Below are positions 43,902-52,525 of a DNA stretch of 57,037 bases, piece by piece. The translations under genes were made by a program, and so were the position numbers. The DNA comes from Actinobacillus sp. (GTDB taxonomy: Bacteria > Pseudomonadota > Gammaproteobacteria > Enterobacterales > Pasteurellaceae): positions 1 to 57,037 of the forward strand of contig JAHHQY010000004.1 of NCBI GenBank assembly GCA_020026115.1. Reading direction: 5' to 3'. The notes beneath the pieces are model-generated. The model was given only the letters and a program-made list of their open reading frames with translations, was not told where the DNA came from and did not search any database. How positions within the stretch are numbered: the first letter of the stretch is position 1; the number at the start of each line of letters is the position of its first letter.

Positions 43902-45542
43902 ATGAACACCAATTATATTTTCGTCACTGGTGGCGTTGTTTCCTCATTAGGTAAAGGTATCGCAGCCGCCTCTTTAGCCGCTATTTTAGAAGCTCGCGGT
44001 TTAAATGTAACTATGATGAAATTGGACCCTTACATCAATGTAGATCCAGGTACAATGAGTCCTACTCAACACGGTGAAGTTTTCGTAACTAAAGACGGCG
44101 CAGAAACAGATTTAGATTTAGGTCACTATGAGCGTTTTATTCGTACCAAAATGACCAAAAACAACAACTTTACTTCCGGTAAAATTTATTCTGAAGTTTT
44201 ACGCAAAGAACGTCGTGGCGACTATCTTGGCGCAACCATTCAAGTCATTCCACATATCACCAACGAAATTAAAGATCGTGTTATTGAAGGCGCAAAAGGC
44301 CATGACGTTGCGATCGTTGAAGTTGGCGGTACCGTCGGTGACATTGAATCCTTACCTTTCTTAGAAGCTTTACGTCAATTAGCCACTGAAGTCGGTCGTG
44401 AACACACAATCTTTATGCACTTAACCTTAGTGCCATATTTACCAACTGCAGGCGAAGTGAAAACGAAACCTACTCAGCACTCAGTAAAAGAATTACTGTC
44501 TATCGGTATTCAACCTGATGTTTTAGTTTGCCGTAGTGAAAAAATGATTCCAGATAACGAACGTGCGAAAATCGCGCTATTTTGTAACGTTTCTGAAAAA
44601 GCGGTTATTTCATTAAAAGACGTAAATTCTATTTACCAAATTCCCGCGCTTTTAAAATCTCAAGAATTAGATGAATTTATTTGCAAACGCTTCCATTTTG
44701 ACTGCAAAGAAGCCGATCTCACTGAATGGGAACAAGTGTTATACCAAGAAGCCAACCCAACGGGCGAAGTGACCATTGGTATGGTGGGTAAATATATTGA
44801 ATTACCTGACGCTTATAAATCTGTTAATGAAGCCTTAAAACATGCAGGTTTAAAAAATCGCTTAACCGTCAACATTAAATATATTGATTCACAAGATGTT
44901 GAAACGAAAGGTACCGAAGTTCTTAAAGGCGTTGATGCTATTTTAGTCCCAGGTGGCTTTGGTCATCGCGGTGTAGAAGGCAAAATTTTAACCGCTCAAT
45001 ATGCTCGTGAAAATAAAATTCCTTACTTAGGCATTTGTTTAGGTATGCAAGTGGCTTATATTGAATATGCTCGTCATGTTGCCGGTTTAAGCCAAGCTAA
45101 CTCCACTGAATTCGACAAAAACTGCCCTGAACCTGTTATTGGTTTAATTACTGAATGGCAAGATGCAAGTGGTGAAACAGAAAAACGCGATGAAAGCTCT
45201 GATTTAGGTGGCACTATGCGTCTTGGCGCTCAACTTTGCCATTTAGCAGAAGGTAGCCTTGCGCGCAAACTTTATGGTTCAGACACCATTGAAGAACGTC
45301 ATCGTCATCGCTATGAAGTCAACAACCAATTACGTCCACAATTAGAAAAAGCAGGCTTAAAAATTTCAGGCCTTTCTGCTGATAAAAAATTAGTAGAAAT
45401 CATTGAAGTACCAAATCATCCTTGGTTTGTTGCATGTCAATTCCACCCAGAATTTACCTCAACACCACGCGATGGCCACCCTTTATTTGAAGGCTTTGTA
45501 AAAGCTGCAAAAGAAAATAAAGCAAAACGCCAAAACGCTTAA
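43902..45542 (+). CDS. pyrG: CTP synthase
   Basis: 546 residues from the ATG at 43902 (MNTNYIFVTGGVVSSLGKG, the family start); 18 open codons before it run through the leader hairpin. Amidates UTP to CTP using glutamine. The synthase domain has the P-loop GGVVSSLGKG and DPYINVDPGTM; the glutaminase domain has the nucleophile in LGICLGMQ and the His-Glu pair in QFHPEF. Only a weak ribosome-binding site (AGG) is visible. A perfect terminator follows. Confidence 0.98.
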   Translation: MNTNYIFVTGGVVSSLGKGIAAASLAAILEARGLNVTMMKLDPYINVDPGTMSPTQHGEVFVTKDGAETDLDLGHYERFIRTKMTKNNNFTSGKIYSEVLRKERRGDYLGATIQVIPHITNEIKDRVIEGAKGHDVAIVEVGGTVGDIESLPFLEALRQLATEVGREHTIFMHLTLVPYLPTAGEVKTKPTQHSVKELLSIGIQPDVLVCRSEKMIPDNERAKIALFCNVSEKAVISLKDVNSIYQIPALLKSQELDEFICKRFHFDCKEADLTEWEQVLYQEANPTGEVTIGMVGKYIELPDAYKSVNEALKHAGLKNRLTVNIKYIDSQDVETKGTEVLKGVDAILVPGGFGHRGVEGKILTAQYARENKIPYLGICLGMQVAYIEYARHVAGLSQANSTEFDKNCPEPVIGLITEWQDASGETEKRDESSDLGGTMRLGAQLCHLAEGSLARKLYGSDTIEERHRHRYEVNNQLRPQLEKAGLKISGLSADKKLVEIIEVPNHPWFVACQFHPEFTSTPRDGHPLFEGFVKAAKENKAKRQNA

Positions 45543-45565
45543 TTGTTGATTCCGTTAATAAAATA

Positions 45566-45600
45566 AAAACGCATTTAAGAAAACTTAAATGCGTTTTTTT
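45566..45600 (+). terminator. Terminator after pyrG
   Basis: AAAACGCATTTAAG / CTTAAATGCGTTTT, 14-base perfect stem, four-base loop, T-run. Confidence 0.92.
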
Positions 45601-45611
45601 ATACTTAACTC

Positions 45612-45649
45612 ACTCGCGCCGAATTTTTGTCTTATTTTTCGGCGCGAGT
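45612..45649 (-). repeat. Inverted pair of uptake-like repeats between pyrG and dam
   Basis: ACTCGCGCCGAA (45612-45623) and TTCGGCGCGAGT (45638-45649), perfect arms with the AT flanks facing inward. Probably the terminator for dam on the minus strand, although no long T-run follows there. Confidence 0.8.
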
Positions 45650-45658
45650 TCACTAGGC

Positions 45659-46489
45659 TTATTTAAAAATAGCCAGTAACTCTTTCACGCGCAAACGCCC
45701 TGTGGCACTTTGACTAATAAAACGTTGAACTTTAATACTTTTCATTTTTGCCCCTGTATAAATTTCTCGGGTAAAAGGGGTGTCGTGATTTGAAATCACC
45801 ACCGGTATTTTTTTCGCTTGGCTCACTCGCGCTAAATGAGCTAATTGAATTTGATGTTCTAAATTAAATTTATTGCCCGCGTAGCTCGTAAAATTGCTCG
45901 TTTGCACCAAAGGCGCATAAGGCGGATCGCAATAAATAACACTTTGTTCGTGAGCAAACTCAAAGGCTTCAGAAAAATCCCCACAAAAAAACTGTGCTTT
46001 TTGTGCTTTCTGAGCAAAATGTCGCAATTCCGCTTCTGGAAAATACACACTTTTAAAACGCCCAAAAGGAACATTAAATTCATTACGCAAATTATAGCGA
46101 CAAAGCCCGTTGTAACCGAAGCGATTTAAATATAAAAACAATACTGAACGTTCAAACTTATCTTGCGAAAGATTAAAATTTTTACGTTGCTGATAATAAA
46201 ATTCTTCCGTATTACTTAAAGGATGTTCAAAATAACTTTTCGCTGCCAGAATATAGGTGTCTACGTTTTCTTTAACGATATTAAATAAATGAATTAAATC
46301 AGGATTAATATCAAACAACACATATTCATCAAAATCCGTATTTAAAAAAACGGACCCCGCGCCAACAAAGGGTTCAATTAAACAACGTTTGCCTTTTTTA
46401 GGTAAAACCGAATTAATCTCATCCATTAAACGTGCTTTACCTCCCGCCCACTTCAAAAAAGCGCGGTGTTTTGTTTTGTTTTCTTTCAT
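45659..46489 (-). CDS. dam: DNA adenine methyltransferase (GATC)
   Basis: 276 residues, E. coli Dam is 278. Class alpha N6-adenine methyltransferase: the AdoMet motif appears as FLKWAGGKARL and PFVGAGSVFLN, the catalytic DPPY in VIYCDPPYAPL. Its place after aroB and its length support Dam rather than a restriction-associated enzyme; no nuclease gene is near. It directs mismatch repair and replication timing in relatives. Distal gene of aroK-aroB-dam. damX, between aroB and dam in E. coli, is absent. Confidence 0.95.
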   Translation of the reverse strand: MKENKTKHRAFLKWAGGKARLMDEINSVLPKKGKRCLIEPFVGAGSVFLNTDFDEYVLFDINPDLIHLFNIVKENVDTYILAAKSYFEHPLSNTEEFYYQQRKNFNLSQDKFERSVLFLYLNRFGYNGLCRYNLRNEFNVPFGRFKSVYFPEAELRHFAQKAQKAQFFCGDFSEAFEFAHEQSVIYCDPPYAPLVQTSNFTSYAGNKFNLEHQIQLAHLARVSQAKKIPVVISNHDTPFTREIYTGAKMKSIKVQRFISQSATGRLRVKELLAIFK

Positions 46490-46520
46490 TTTTTAGCACG
46501 CATCAGGAAATTCAATTTAT

Positions 46521-47615
46521 TTAATCTGAAATGGCGCAAGTTTCAATCGCTTGCGTAATTTGTGTTGCGGTTAAATCGTGGCTGAGAAAACTTTTGCCTA
46601 AATGTTGCAATAAGACAAAACGGATTTTACCTTGTAAGACCTTTTTATCTCGTTGCATTAAAGTAAGAAAATCGGCACTCGTCATTTCTTTGGGTACATA
46701 AATTGGCAACTGAGCTTTTTGTAATAACTCTCGTAAGCGCACACATTCTTGCGCCGTAAAAGCGGATTTTTCCCATAAAGCAGAAAGTTCGCTTGCAATA
46801 AGCATTCCTACTGCAACGCCTTCACCATGTAACCAATTACCGTAGCCCATTTGCGTTTCGATCGCATGGCCAAAGGTATGCCCGAAATTTAATAAGGCAC
46901 GTTCGCCTTTTTCTTTTTCATCTCGCGCCACAATTTGAGCTTTTAATTGACAACAACGAGAAATCGCATATTTTAATGCTTCTTCCTCAAGAGCCATTAA
47001 TTCTTCAATATGCTCTTCAAGCCATTGGAAGAACGGTGCATCTAAGGCTGCGCCATATTTAATCACTTCAGCAAGCCCTGCGGAAATTTCTCGCTGTGGC
47101 AATGTTTTCAAGGTGTTAATATCAATTAAAACGGCGCTTGGTTGATAAAAAGCACCAATCATATTTTTCCCAAGAGGATGATTAACCGCTGTTTTTCCCC
47201 CAACTGAAGAATCGACTTGCGCTAATAAGGTTGTGGGTACTTGAATAAATCTAACACCACGTTGATACGTCGCTGCCGCTAAACCACAAATATCCCCAAC
47301 AACACCGCCACCTAAAGCCACCAACAAACTATCGCGCGAAAAATGATTTTCTAATAAACTGCGATAAATTTGTTCTAACGAAGCTAAATTTTTATATTGT
47401 TCGCCATCAGGCAATAAACAATGCGCCACTTGACAACCTAAGCTTTCAAAGGTTGCCGTTAAGGTAGTTAAATAATGTTGTGCTATGGTGGCATTGCTAA
47501 CAATCATCACCTTATCGCCCGCTTTTACCGGCAACAAACTTGGATTTTGCAGTAAATTTCGCCCAATATAAATCGGGTAGCGTCCGCTTGCATGCGGTAC
47601 ATTAACACACAACAT
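46521..47615 (-). CDS. aroB: 3-dehydroquinate synthase
   Basis: 364 residues. Second step of the shikimate pathway, NAD- and metal-dependent. DGEQYKN, the glycine-rich ALGGGVVGDICGLAAATYQRG, PTTLLAQVDSSVGGKTAVNH and the metal histidines in LNFGHTFGHAIE and LHGEGVAVGM are all present. AGGT precedes the ATG. Twelve bases after aroK. Confidence 0.97.
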   Translation of the reverse strand: MLCVNVPHASGRYPIYIGRNLLQNPSLLPVKAGDKVMIVSNATIAQHYLTTLTATFESLGCQVAHCLLPDGEQYKNLASLEQIYRSLLENHFSRDSLLVALGGGVVGDICGLAAATYQRGVRFIQVPTTLLAQVDSSVGGKTAVNHPLGKNMIGAFYQPSAVLIDINTLKTLPQREISAGLAEVIKYGAALDAPFFQWLEEHIEELMALEEEALKYAISRCCQLKAQIVARDEKEKGERALLNFGHTFGHAIETQMGYGNWLHGEGVAVGMLIASELSALWEKSAFTAQECVRLRELLQKAQLPIYVPKEMTSADFLTLMQRDKKVLQGKIRFVLLQHLGKSFLSHDLTATQITQAIETCAISD

Positions 47616-47627
47616 TTTTTTACCTAC

Positions 47628-48155
47628 TTAACCATTAAAATTATCAATTAAATCCACAATGTGATTTGCCATAACTTTTGCACTTTGGTCTTCTGTTTTT
47701 AAAGTGATATCGGCAATTTCTTCGTATAATGGATTACGTACTTTCGCTAATTCTTCTAATACCGCTCGCGTATCTTCCACGCCTTGTAATAATGGACGTT
47801 TTTTATCACGCTGAGTGCGTTCAACTTGTTTATCCACGCTTGTTTCTAAATAAATCACAATACCGCGCGCCGATAAATGGTTACGATTTTCTTTAGATAA
47901 AATAGCACCGCCACCGGTTGAAATCACCGTACCTTGACGTTCTGTTAATTCGCTTAAAATACGTTCTTCACGCTTACGAAAGCCTTCTTCCCCTTCAAGG
48001 TCAAAAATCCAATCAATGTCCGCCCCTGCGCGAGCTTCAATTTCAGCATCGGAATCCACAAAATCCATGCCTAAAACTTGCGCGACTTGGCGCCCAATGG
48101 TGCTTTTCCCAGCGCCCATGGGGCCGATTAAAAAAATATTACGTGTCTCTGCCAT
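47628..48155 (-). CDS. aroK: Shikimate kinase I
   Basis: 175 residues. Phosphorylates shikimate. P-loop GPMGAGKSTIGRQ, the DSDAEIE substrate aspartate, STGGGAIL and the lid region RDKKRPLL are family features. First gene of aroK-aroB-dam, the same order as in H. influenzae. Confidence 0.96.
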   Translation of the reverse strand: MAETRNIFLIGPMGAGKSTIGRQVAQVLGMDFVDSDAEIEARAGADIDWIFDLEGEEGFRKREERILSELTERQGTVISTGGGAILSKENRNHLSARGIVIYLETSVDKQVERTQRDKKRPLLQGVEDTRAVLEELAKVRNPLYEEIADITLKTEDQSAKVMANHIVDLIDNFNG

Positions 48156-48370
48156 AACTCTATTCTGTATCTAAAATGAAAAATAATGATCTTCTAAAAA
48201 CACAAACAACCGTCAAAAAACGGCTGTATGAAGATCCCTTAAAAAAATGAGCTAGATTGTCGCAATAATCCCCCTTTTTTTCAAGTAAAAACACATTTAT
48301 TTACGCTTTTCTTCCCCTGAAAAACGGCGCTTTTTCTAAAGAAAAATCGCGACTTCTTGGCAAAATTCAC

Positions 48371-48385
48371 TTTTTCGGCGCGAGC
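48371..48385 (+). repeat. Uptake-like repeat upstream of fabI
   Basis: TTTTTCGGCGCGAGC. It lies in the 334-base gap between divergent aroK and fabI, which otherwise holds only the fabI promoter and a short imperfect hairpin near 48209-48224. Confidence 0.7.
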
Positions 48386-48426
48386 ATTTTTTCACTTGCT
48401 TGTTTTTATTAACATTCTTTTGTTAT

Positions 48427-48455
48427 TTGGTTTTACGCTTCTTTTACCTTATAAT
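48427..48455 (+). promoter_or_regulatory. Promoter of fabI
   Basis: TTGGTT (48427-48432), exactly 17 bases, then consensus TATAAT (48450-48455). Predicted leader about 28 bases. Confidence 0.7.
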
Positions 48456-48489
48456 ATTGCCCATTTTTTGATAACAACTAGGATTTTTT

Positions 48490-49275
48490 ATGGGATTTTT
48501 AACCAACAAACGTATTTTAATTGCAGGCCTTGCAAGTAACCGCTCAATTGCTTACGGCATTGCCAAAGCGATGCACCGTGAAGGCGCAGAACTTGCCTTT
48601 ACTTACCAAAATGAAAAATTAAAACCTCGCGTTGAAAAATTAGCAGAAGAATTTGGCGCAACGATTATTTTACCTTGCGATGTAGCTGATGATGCGAGCA
48701 TTGAACATTGCTTTGCCGAATTAGCTAAATCTTGGGAAAAATTTGATGGTTTCGTTCATTCCATCGCTTATGCACCAGCTGACCAATTAGATGGTGATTA
48801 TGTTGATGCTGTAAACCGCGAAGGTTTCCGTATTGCGCACGATATCAGCGCATACAGCTTTGTTGCTATGGCGAAAGCGGCTCGTCCCATGTTAAATGTC
48901 GGCTCTGCATTAGTTACCATGACCTATTTAGGCGCGGAACGTGCGATTCCAAACTACAATACTATGGGCGTGGCCAAAGCCTCTTTAGAAGCCAATACTC
49001 GCTTTATGGCTCAATCTTTAGGTAAAGATGGCGTGCGCGTTAACGCAATTTCTGCTGGCCCAATTCGCACTTTAGCGGCTTCTGGTATTAAAAACTTCAA
49101 AAAAATGCTTTCAGCTTGTGAAAAACAAACCCCAATTGGTCGTACCGTTACAACCGAAGATGTGGGCAATGCGGCCGCATTTTTATGCTCTAACTTAGCT
49201 TCAGGTATTTCTGGTGAAGTGATTCATGTCGACGGTGGTTATAGCATCGTTGCCATGGGCGAACTGGCTGAGTAA
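48490..49275 (+). CDS. fabI: Enoyl-ACP reductase (NADH) FabI
   Basis: 261 residues. Last reduction of each fatty-acid elongation cycle. Divergent short-chain dehydrogenase: MGFLTNKRILIAGLASNRSIAYGIA, FVHSIAYAP, and the FabI-type Tyr-x6-Lys in NYNTMGVAKASLE preceded by the conserved YLGAERA tyrosine. This is the classical triclosan-type FabI. It is 22 kb or more from the fab operon but supplies the same cycle. The start has only a weak AGGA site. Confidence 0.97.
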   Translation: MGFLTNKRILIAGLASNRSIAYGIAKAMHREGAELAFTYQNEKLKPRVEKLAEEFGATIILPCDVADDASIEHCFAELAKSWEKFDGFVHSIAYAPADQLDGDYVDAVNREGFRIAHDISAYSFVAMAKAARPMLNVGSALVTMTYLGAERAIPNYNTMGVAKASLEANTRFMAQSLGKDGVRVNAISAGPIRTLAASGIKNFKKMLSACEKQTPIGRTVTTEDVGNAAAFLCSNLASGISGEVIHVDGGYSIVAMGELAE

Positions 49276-49295
49276 GCTTACTTTTTTATCCTTTA

Positions 49296-49322
49296 CGGTG
49301 CGCTAAAGCGCACCGCTTTTTT
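49296..49322 (+). terminator. Terminator between fabI and rnb
   Basis: CGGTGCGCT / AGCGCACCG stem with a tight loop, then TTTTTT. Its CGGTGCG core resembles the dispersed repeat but the flanks differ (GCTAAAG), so I do not count it as a copy. Confidence 0.85.
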
Positions 49323-49341
49323 ATATCTTAAGAAGAAAAAT

Positions 49342-51330
49342 ATGTTTCAAGACAATCCCTTATTAGCGCAATTAAAGCAAAAAATCCAAGACAACAAACC
49401 TAAAGTTGAAGGCGTCGTTCGAGGTTCTGATAAATCCTACGGTTTCCTAGAATGTGAAAATAAAAAATCTTACTTTCTTCCCCCACCCGCTATGAAAAAA
49501 GTGATGCATGGGGATAAAATCCGTGCAGCCATTGAAAGCAGTGACGGTAAAGAACAAGCCGAGCCTTTAGAACTTATCGAACCTATGCTTTCTCGTTTTA
49601 TTGCCAAAGTACGCTTTAATAAAGAAGGCAAATTACAACTTTTAGTCGATCATCCACAAATTAAACAAGTGATTGGGGCGAAAAAAGCCAAAAAACTTAC
49701 CCAAGAATTACAAGCTGGCGATTGGGTGGTTGCACAATTAAAATCCCATCCATTACGCGATGATCGCTTCCTTTTCGCCGAAGTTACCGCCTTTATTTGC
49801 CACGAAGATGATGAGTTTGCACCTTGGTGGGTAACCTTAGCGAAACATGAACAATCTCGTTATCCAGTAGATGGCGCAGAAAGCTATCAAATGTTGGATA
49901 CGCACGAACGTGCTGATTTAACCGCTTTACATTTTGTTACGATCGATAGCGAAACCACGCAAGATATGGACGATGCGTTATATCTTGAAGCACGTTACGA
50001 TGAAAATGCTGTGCAAAATGGTTGGAAATTAGTGGTTGCTATCGCCGACCCAACGGCTTACATTGCCGAAGATAGCCATATTGAAAAATCCGCAAAACAA
50101 CGTTGTTTTACCAACTATTTACCGGGTTTCAATATTCCAATGTTACCTCGTGAATTAGCCGATGACCTTTGCTCTTTAACGCCAAATGACACAAAAGCCG
50201 CCTTAGTTTGTACCATTAACACCAACTTAGAAGGCGAGGTTATGGGCGACGTTGAGTTTACCTCAGCCTACATTCAATCAAAAGCCAAACTCGCTTACGA
50301 TAAAGTTTCCGATTATTTAGAAGGCAAGGACAATGCTTGGCAGGCTGAAGATGAAAAAACTCAAGAGCAAATTGATGCCTTGCACGCATTTACAAAAGCG
50401 CGCATTCAATGGCGCCAAACCCATTCCTTACTTTTTAAAGAAAGCGCAGATTTTGACTTTGAATTAGCTGAAAATGGCAAAGTATTAGCTATTCACGCAA
50501 GCTATCGTCGTATTGCGAATAAAATTGTTGAAGAAGCGATGATTTTAGCTAACAGCTGTGCGGCTATTTATTTGGCGAAAAATATTGGTTGTGGCATTTT
50601 TAACACTCATGTGGGTTTTGATAGCAAAAATTTACCTCTTGCTAAAAACTTTTTACTTGAACAATTAAGTAATGAGGAAAATCAAGCTGAATTAAGCCTG
50701 CGTTATAGCGAAGAAAATCTTGCCACTTTAGCCGGCTATTGCCAAATGCGACACGATTTAGAAAAAATCGATACGGATTATTTAGAAATGCGTTTACGTC
50801 GCTTCTTAACCTTCGCTGAGTTTAAAGCAGAACTTGCCCCGCACTTTGGTTTAGGTTTAAGCGGTTATGCCACTTGGACCTCGCCTATTCGTAAATATTC
50901 CGATATGGTCAACCATCGTTTAATTAAAGGCTTTTTAACGGGCAAACAAGAACAAAAAGCGCCAGAAGAAAGCGTGCTGATGCGTTTGCAAGAAGCCCGT
51001 CGCCAAAACCGCTTAGTTGAACGAGATATTGCAGATTGGCTGTATTGTCGTTATTTAGCGCAATACTTAGAACAAAAACCTGTTTTTGAGGCGGTCATTC
51101 AAGATATTATGCGTGGCGGTATGCGCGTACAATTAGTGGAAAATGGTGCAAGTATTTTTGTGCCGGCTTCAACCATCAGCACCAATCGCGACGATCTTGT
51201 CGTAAATTCGGATGAAATTGCTTTATACATTCAAGGTGAAAAAGCCTATAAAATTGGCGATAGCGTACAAATTCGTTTAACGGATGTGCGTGAAGATACA
51301 CGCAGTTTAATTGGTGAATTAGCGCAATAA
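49342..51330 (+). CDS. rnb: Exoribonuclease II
   Basis: 662 residues. Processive 3'-to-5' mRNA degradation. Cold-shock domains near the N-terminus (VVRGSDKSYGFLECENKKSYFLPP), the RNB catalytic centre with its aspartates at about 202-212 (DSETTQDMDDA), TSPIRKYSDMVNHR in the substrate channel, and a C-terminal S1 domain (FEAVIQDIMRGGMRVQL). Shorter than RNase R and lacking its basic tail, so RNase II. AAGAAG precedes the ATG. fabI-rnb adjacency is as in H. influenzae. Confidence 0.96.
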   Translation: MFQDNPLLAQLKQKIQDNKPKVEGVVRGSDKSYGFLECENKKSYFLPPPAMKKVMHGDKIRAAIESSDGKEQAEPLELIEPMLSRFIAKVRFNKEGKLQLLVDHPQIKQVIGAKKAKKLTQELQAGDWVVAQLKSHPLRDDRFLFAEVTAFICHEDDEFAPWWVTLAKHEQSRYPVDGAESYQMLDTHERADLTALHFVTIDSETTQDMDDALYLEARYDENAVQNGWKLVVAIADPTAYIAEDSHIEKSAKQRCFTNYLPGFNIPMLPRELADDLCSLTPNDTKAALVCTINTNLEGEVMGDVEFTSAYIQSKAKLAYDKVSDYLEGKDNAWQAEDEKTQEQIDALHAFTKARIQWRQTHSLLFKESADFDFELAENGKVLAIHASYRRIANKIVEEAMILANSCAAIYLAKNIGCGIFNTHVGFDSKNLPLAKNFLLEQLSNEENQAELSLRYSEENLATLAGYCQMRHDLEKIDTDYLEMRLRRFLTFAEFKAELAPHFGLGLSGYATWTSPIRKYSDMVNHRLIKGFLTGKQEQKAPEESVLMRLQEARRQNRLVERDIADWLYCRYLAQYLEQKPVFEAVIQDIMRGGMRVQLVENGASIFVPASTISTNRDDLVVNSDEIALYIQGEKAYKIGDSVQIRLTDVREDTRSLIGELAQ

Positions 51331-51348
51331 TTTTTGCTCAAAAACTTA

Positions 51349-51388
51349 ACTCGCGCCGAATTTTTTACTTCTCTTTTTCGGCGCGAAT
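51349..51388 (+). terminator. Repeat-pair hairpin between rnb and pfkA
   Basis: ACTCGCGCCGAA (51349-51360) and TTCGGCGCGAAT (51377-51388): ten paired bases, the outermost two broken; GCGTTTTTT follows. Probably ends rnb. Confidence 0.7.
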
Positions 51389-51497
51389 GCGTTTTTTCTT
51401 GGCAAATAATTTTTTGTTTTATGTAGCGCATTGCCAGTGAAAGGCGTAAAATTGACGCAATTTCCAAATTTTTTTAATTTAGTGAAAAGGTAAATAT

Positions 51498-52460
51498 ATG
51501 AGAAAAATTGCAGTTTTAACCAGTGGTGGCGACGCACCTGGTATGAATGCAGCCATTCGTGGGGTAGTGCGTTCAGCATTAAAAGCGGGCTTACAAGTTT
51601 ATGGTATTTATGAAGGTTATTACGGCCTATACCATAACAAAATTAAACAATTCAACCGCTACAATGTCTCTGATATTATTAACCGTGGCGGAACAATGCT
51701 CGGTTCTGCTCGTTTCCCAGAATTTAAAGATGCGGAAGTTCGCGCACGCTGTGCTGAAATTTTACATTCTCACGATATTGACGCCTTAGTTGTTATCGGT
51801 GGTGACGGCTCTTACATGGGGGCAAAATTACTCACAGAAGAACACGGCGTACAATGTATTGGTATTCCAGGCACTATCGATAACGACGTAGCCGGAACAG
51901 ATTACACCATCGGTTATCAAACGGCTTTAGAAACTGCCGTAGAAGCGGTCGATCGCCTACGCGATACCTCAAGCTCTCATCAACGTATTTCTATTTTAGA
52001 AATTATGGGTCGCCATTGTAGTGATTTAACCATCGCTGCGGGAATTGCAGGCGGGGCGGAATATATTGTTGCTTCTGAAGTTGAATTTAACCGAGAAGAA
52101 TTGATCCGCGAAATTGAACGTTGCATTATTAAAGGCAAACGCCATGCGATTATCGTCATCACTGAAATGTTATGCGATGTCAATGAATTAGCGCGCGAAA
52201 TTGAAGAACGTGTACACAAAGAAACACGAGCAACCGTTTTAGGTCATGTTCAACGCGGTGGCTCACCTTGTGCCTTTGACCGTATTTTAGGTTCTCGTAT
52301 GGGAGCTTACGCCGTAGATTTATTGCTACAAGGCAAAGGCGGTTATTGCGTGGGAATTCAAAATGAAAAACTTGTTCACCACGATATTATTGATGCAATC
52401 AATAATATGCGCCGTGAATTTAAAGCCGGCTTATTAGCTTTAGCAAAACGCTTAGAATAA
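51498..52460 (+). CDS. pfkA: ATP-dependent 6-phosphofructokinase
   Basis: 320 residues, identical in length to E. coli PfkA. Commits fructose-6-phosphate to glycolysis. ATP site TSGGDAPGMNAAIR, GGDGSYMGA, catalytic aspartate in GTIDNDVAGTDYTIG and the substrate segment MGRHCSDL; GHVQRGGSPCAFDR is conserved. AAGG lies eight bases before the ATG. A promoter TTGACG (51452-51457), 17 bases, TAATTT (51475-51480) is plausible. Confidence 0.98.
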   Translation: MRKIAVLTSGGDAPGMNAAIRGVVRSALKAGLQVYGIYEGYYGLYHNKIKQFNRYNVSDIINRGGTMLGSARFPEFKDAEVRARCAEILHSHDIDALVVIGGDGSYMGAKLLTEEHGVQCIGIPGTIDNDVAGTDYTIGYQTALETAVEAVDRLRDTSSSHQRISILEIMGRHCSDLTIAAGIAGGAEYIVASEVEFNREELIREIERCIIKGKRHAIIVITEMLCDVNELAREIEERVHKETRATVLGHVQRGGSPCAFDRILGSRMGAYAVDLLLQGKGGYCVGIQNEKLVHHDIIDAINNMRREFKAGLLALAKRLE

Positions 52461-52488
52461 TTCAGCCATAAAAGCTTAAAGAAAAGTT

Positions 52489-52520
52489 AAAAGACGTTGT
52501 TTAAAAGCAACGTCTTTTTT
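52489..52520 (+). terminator. Terminator between pfkA and the M48 protease gene
   Basis: AAAAGACGTTG / CAACGTCTTTT stem with eight-base loop and T-run, between convergent genes. Confidence 0.88.
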
Positions 52521-52525
52521 ATTTT

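Noticed and set aside
49296..49315. CGGTGCGCT hairpin resembling the dispersed repeat
   Set aside because: The 3' flank lacks GAG and there is no T-tract next to the core; it is an ordinary terminator.
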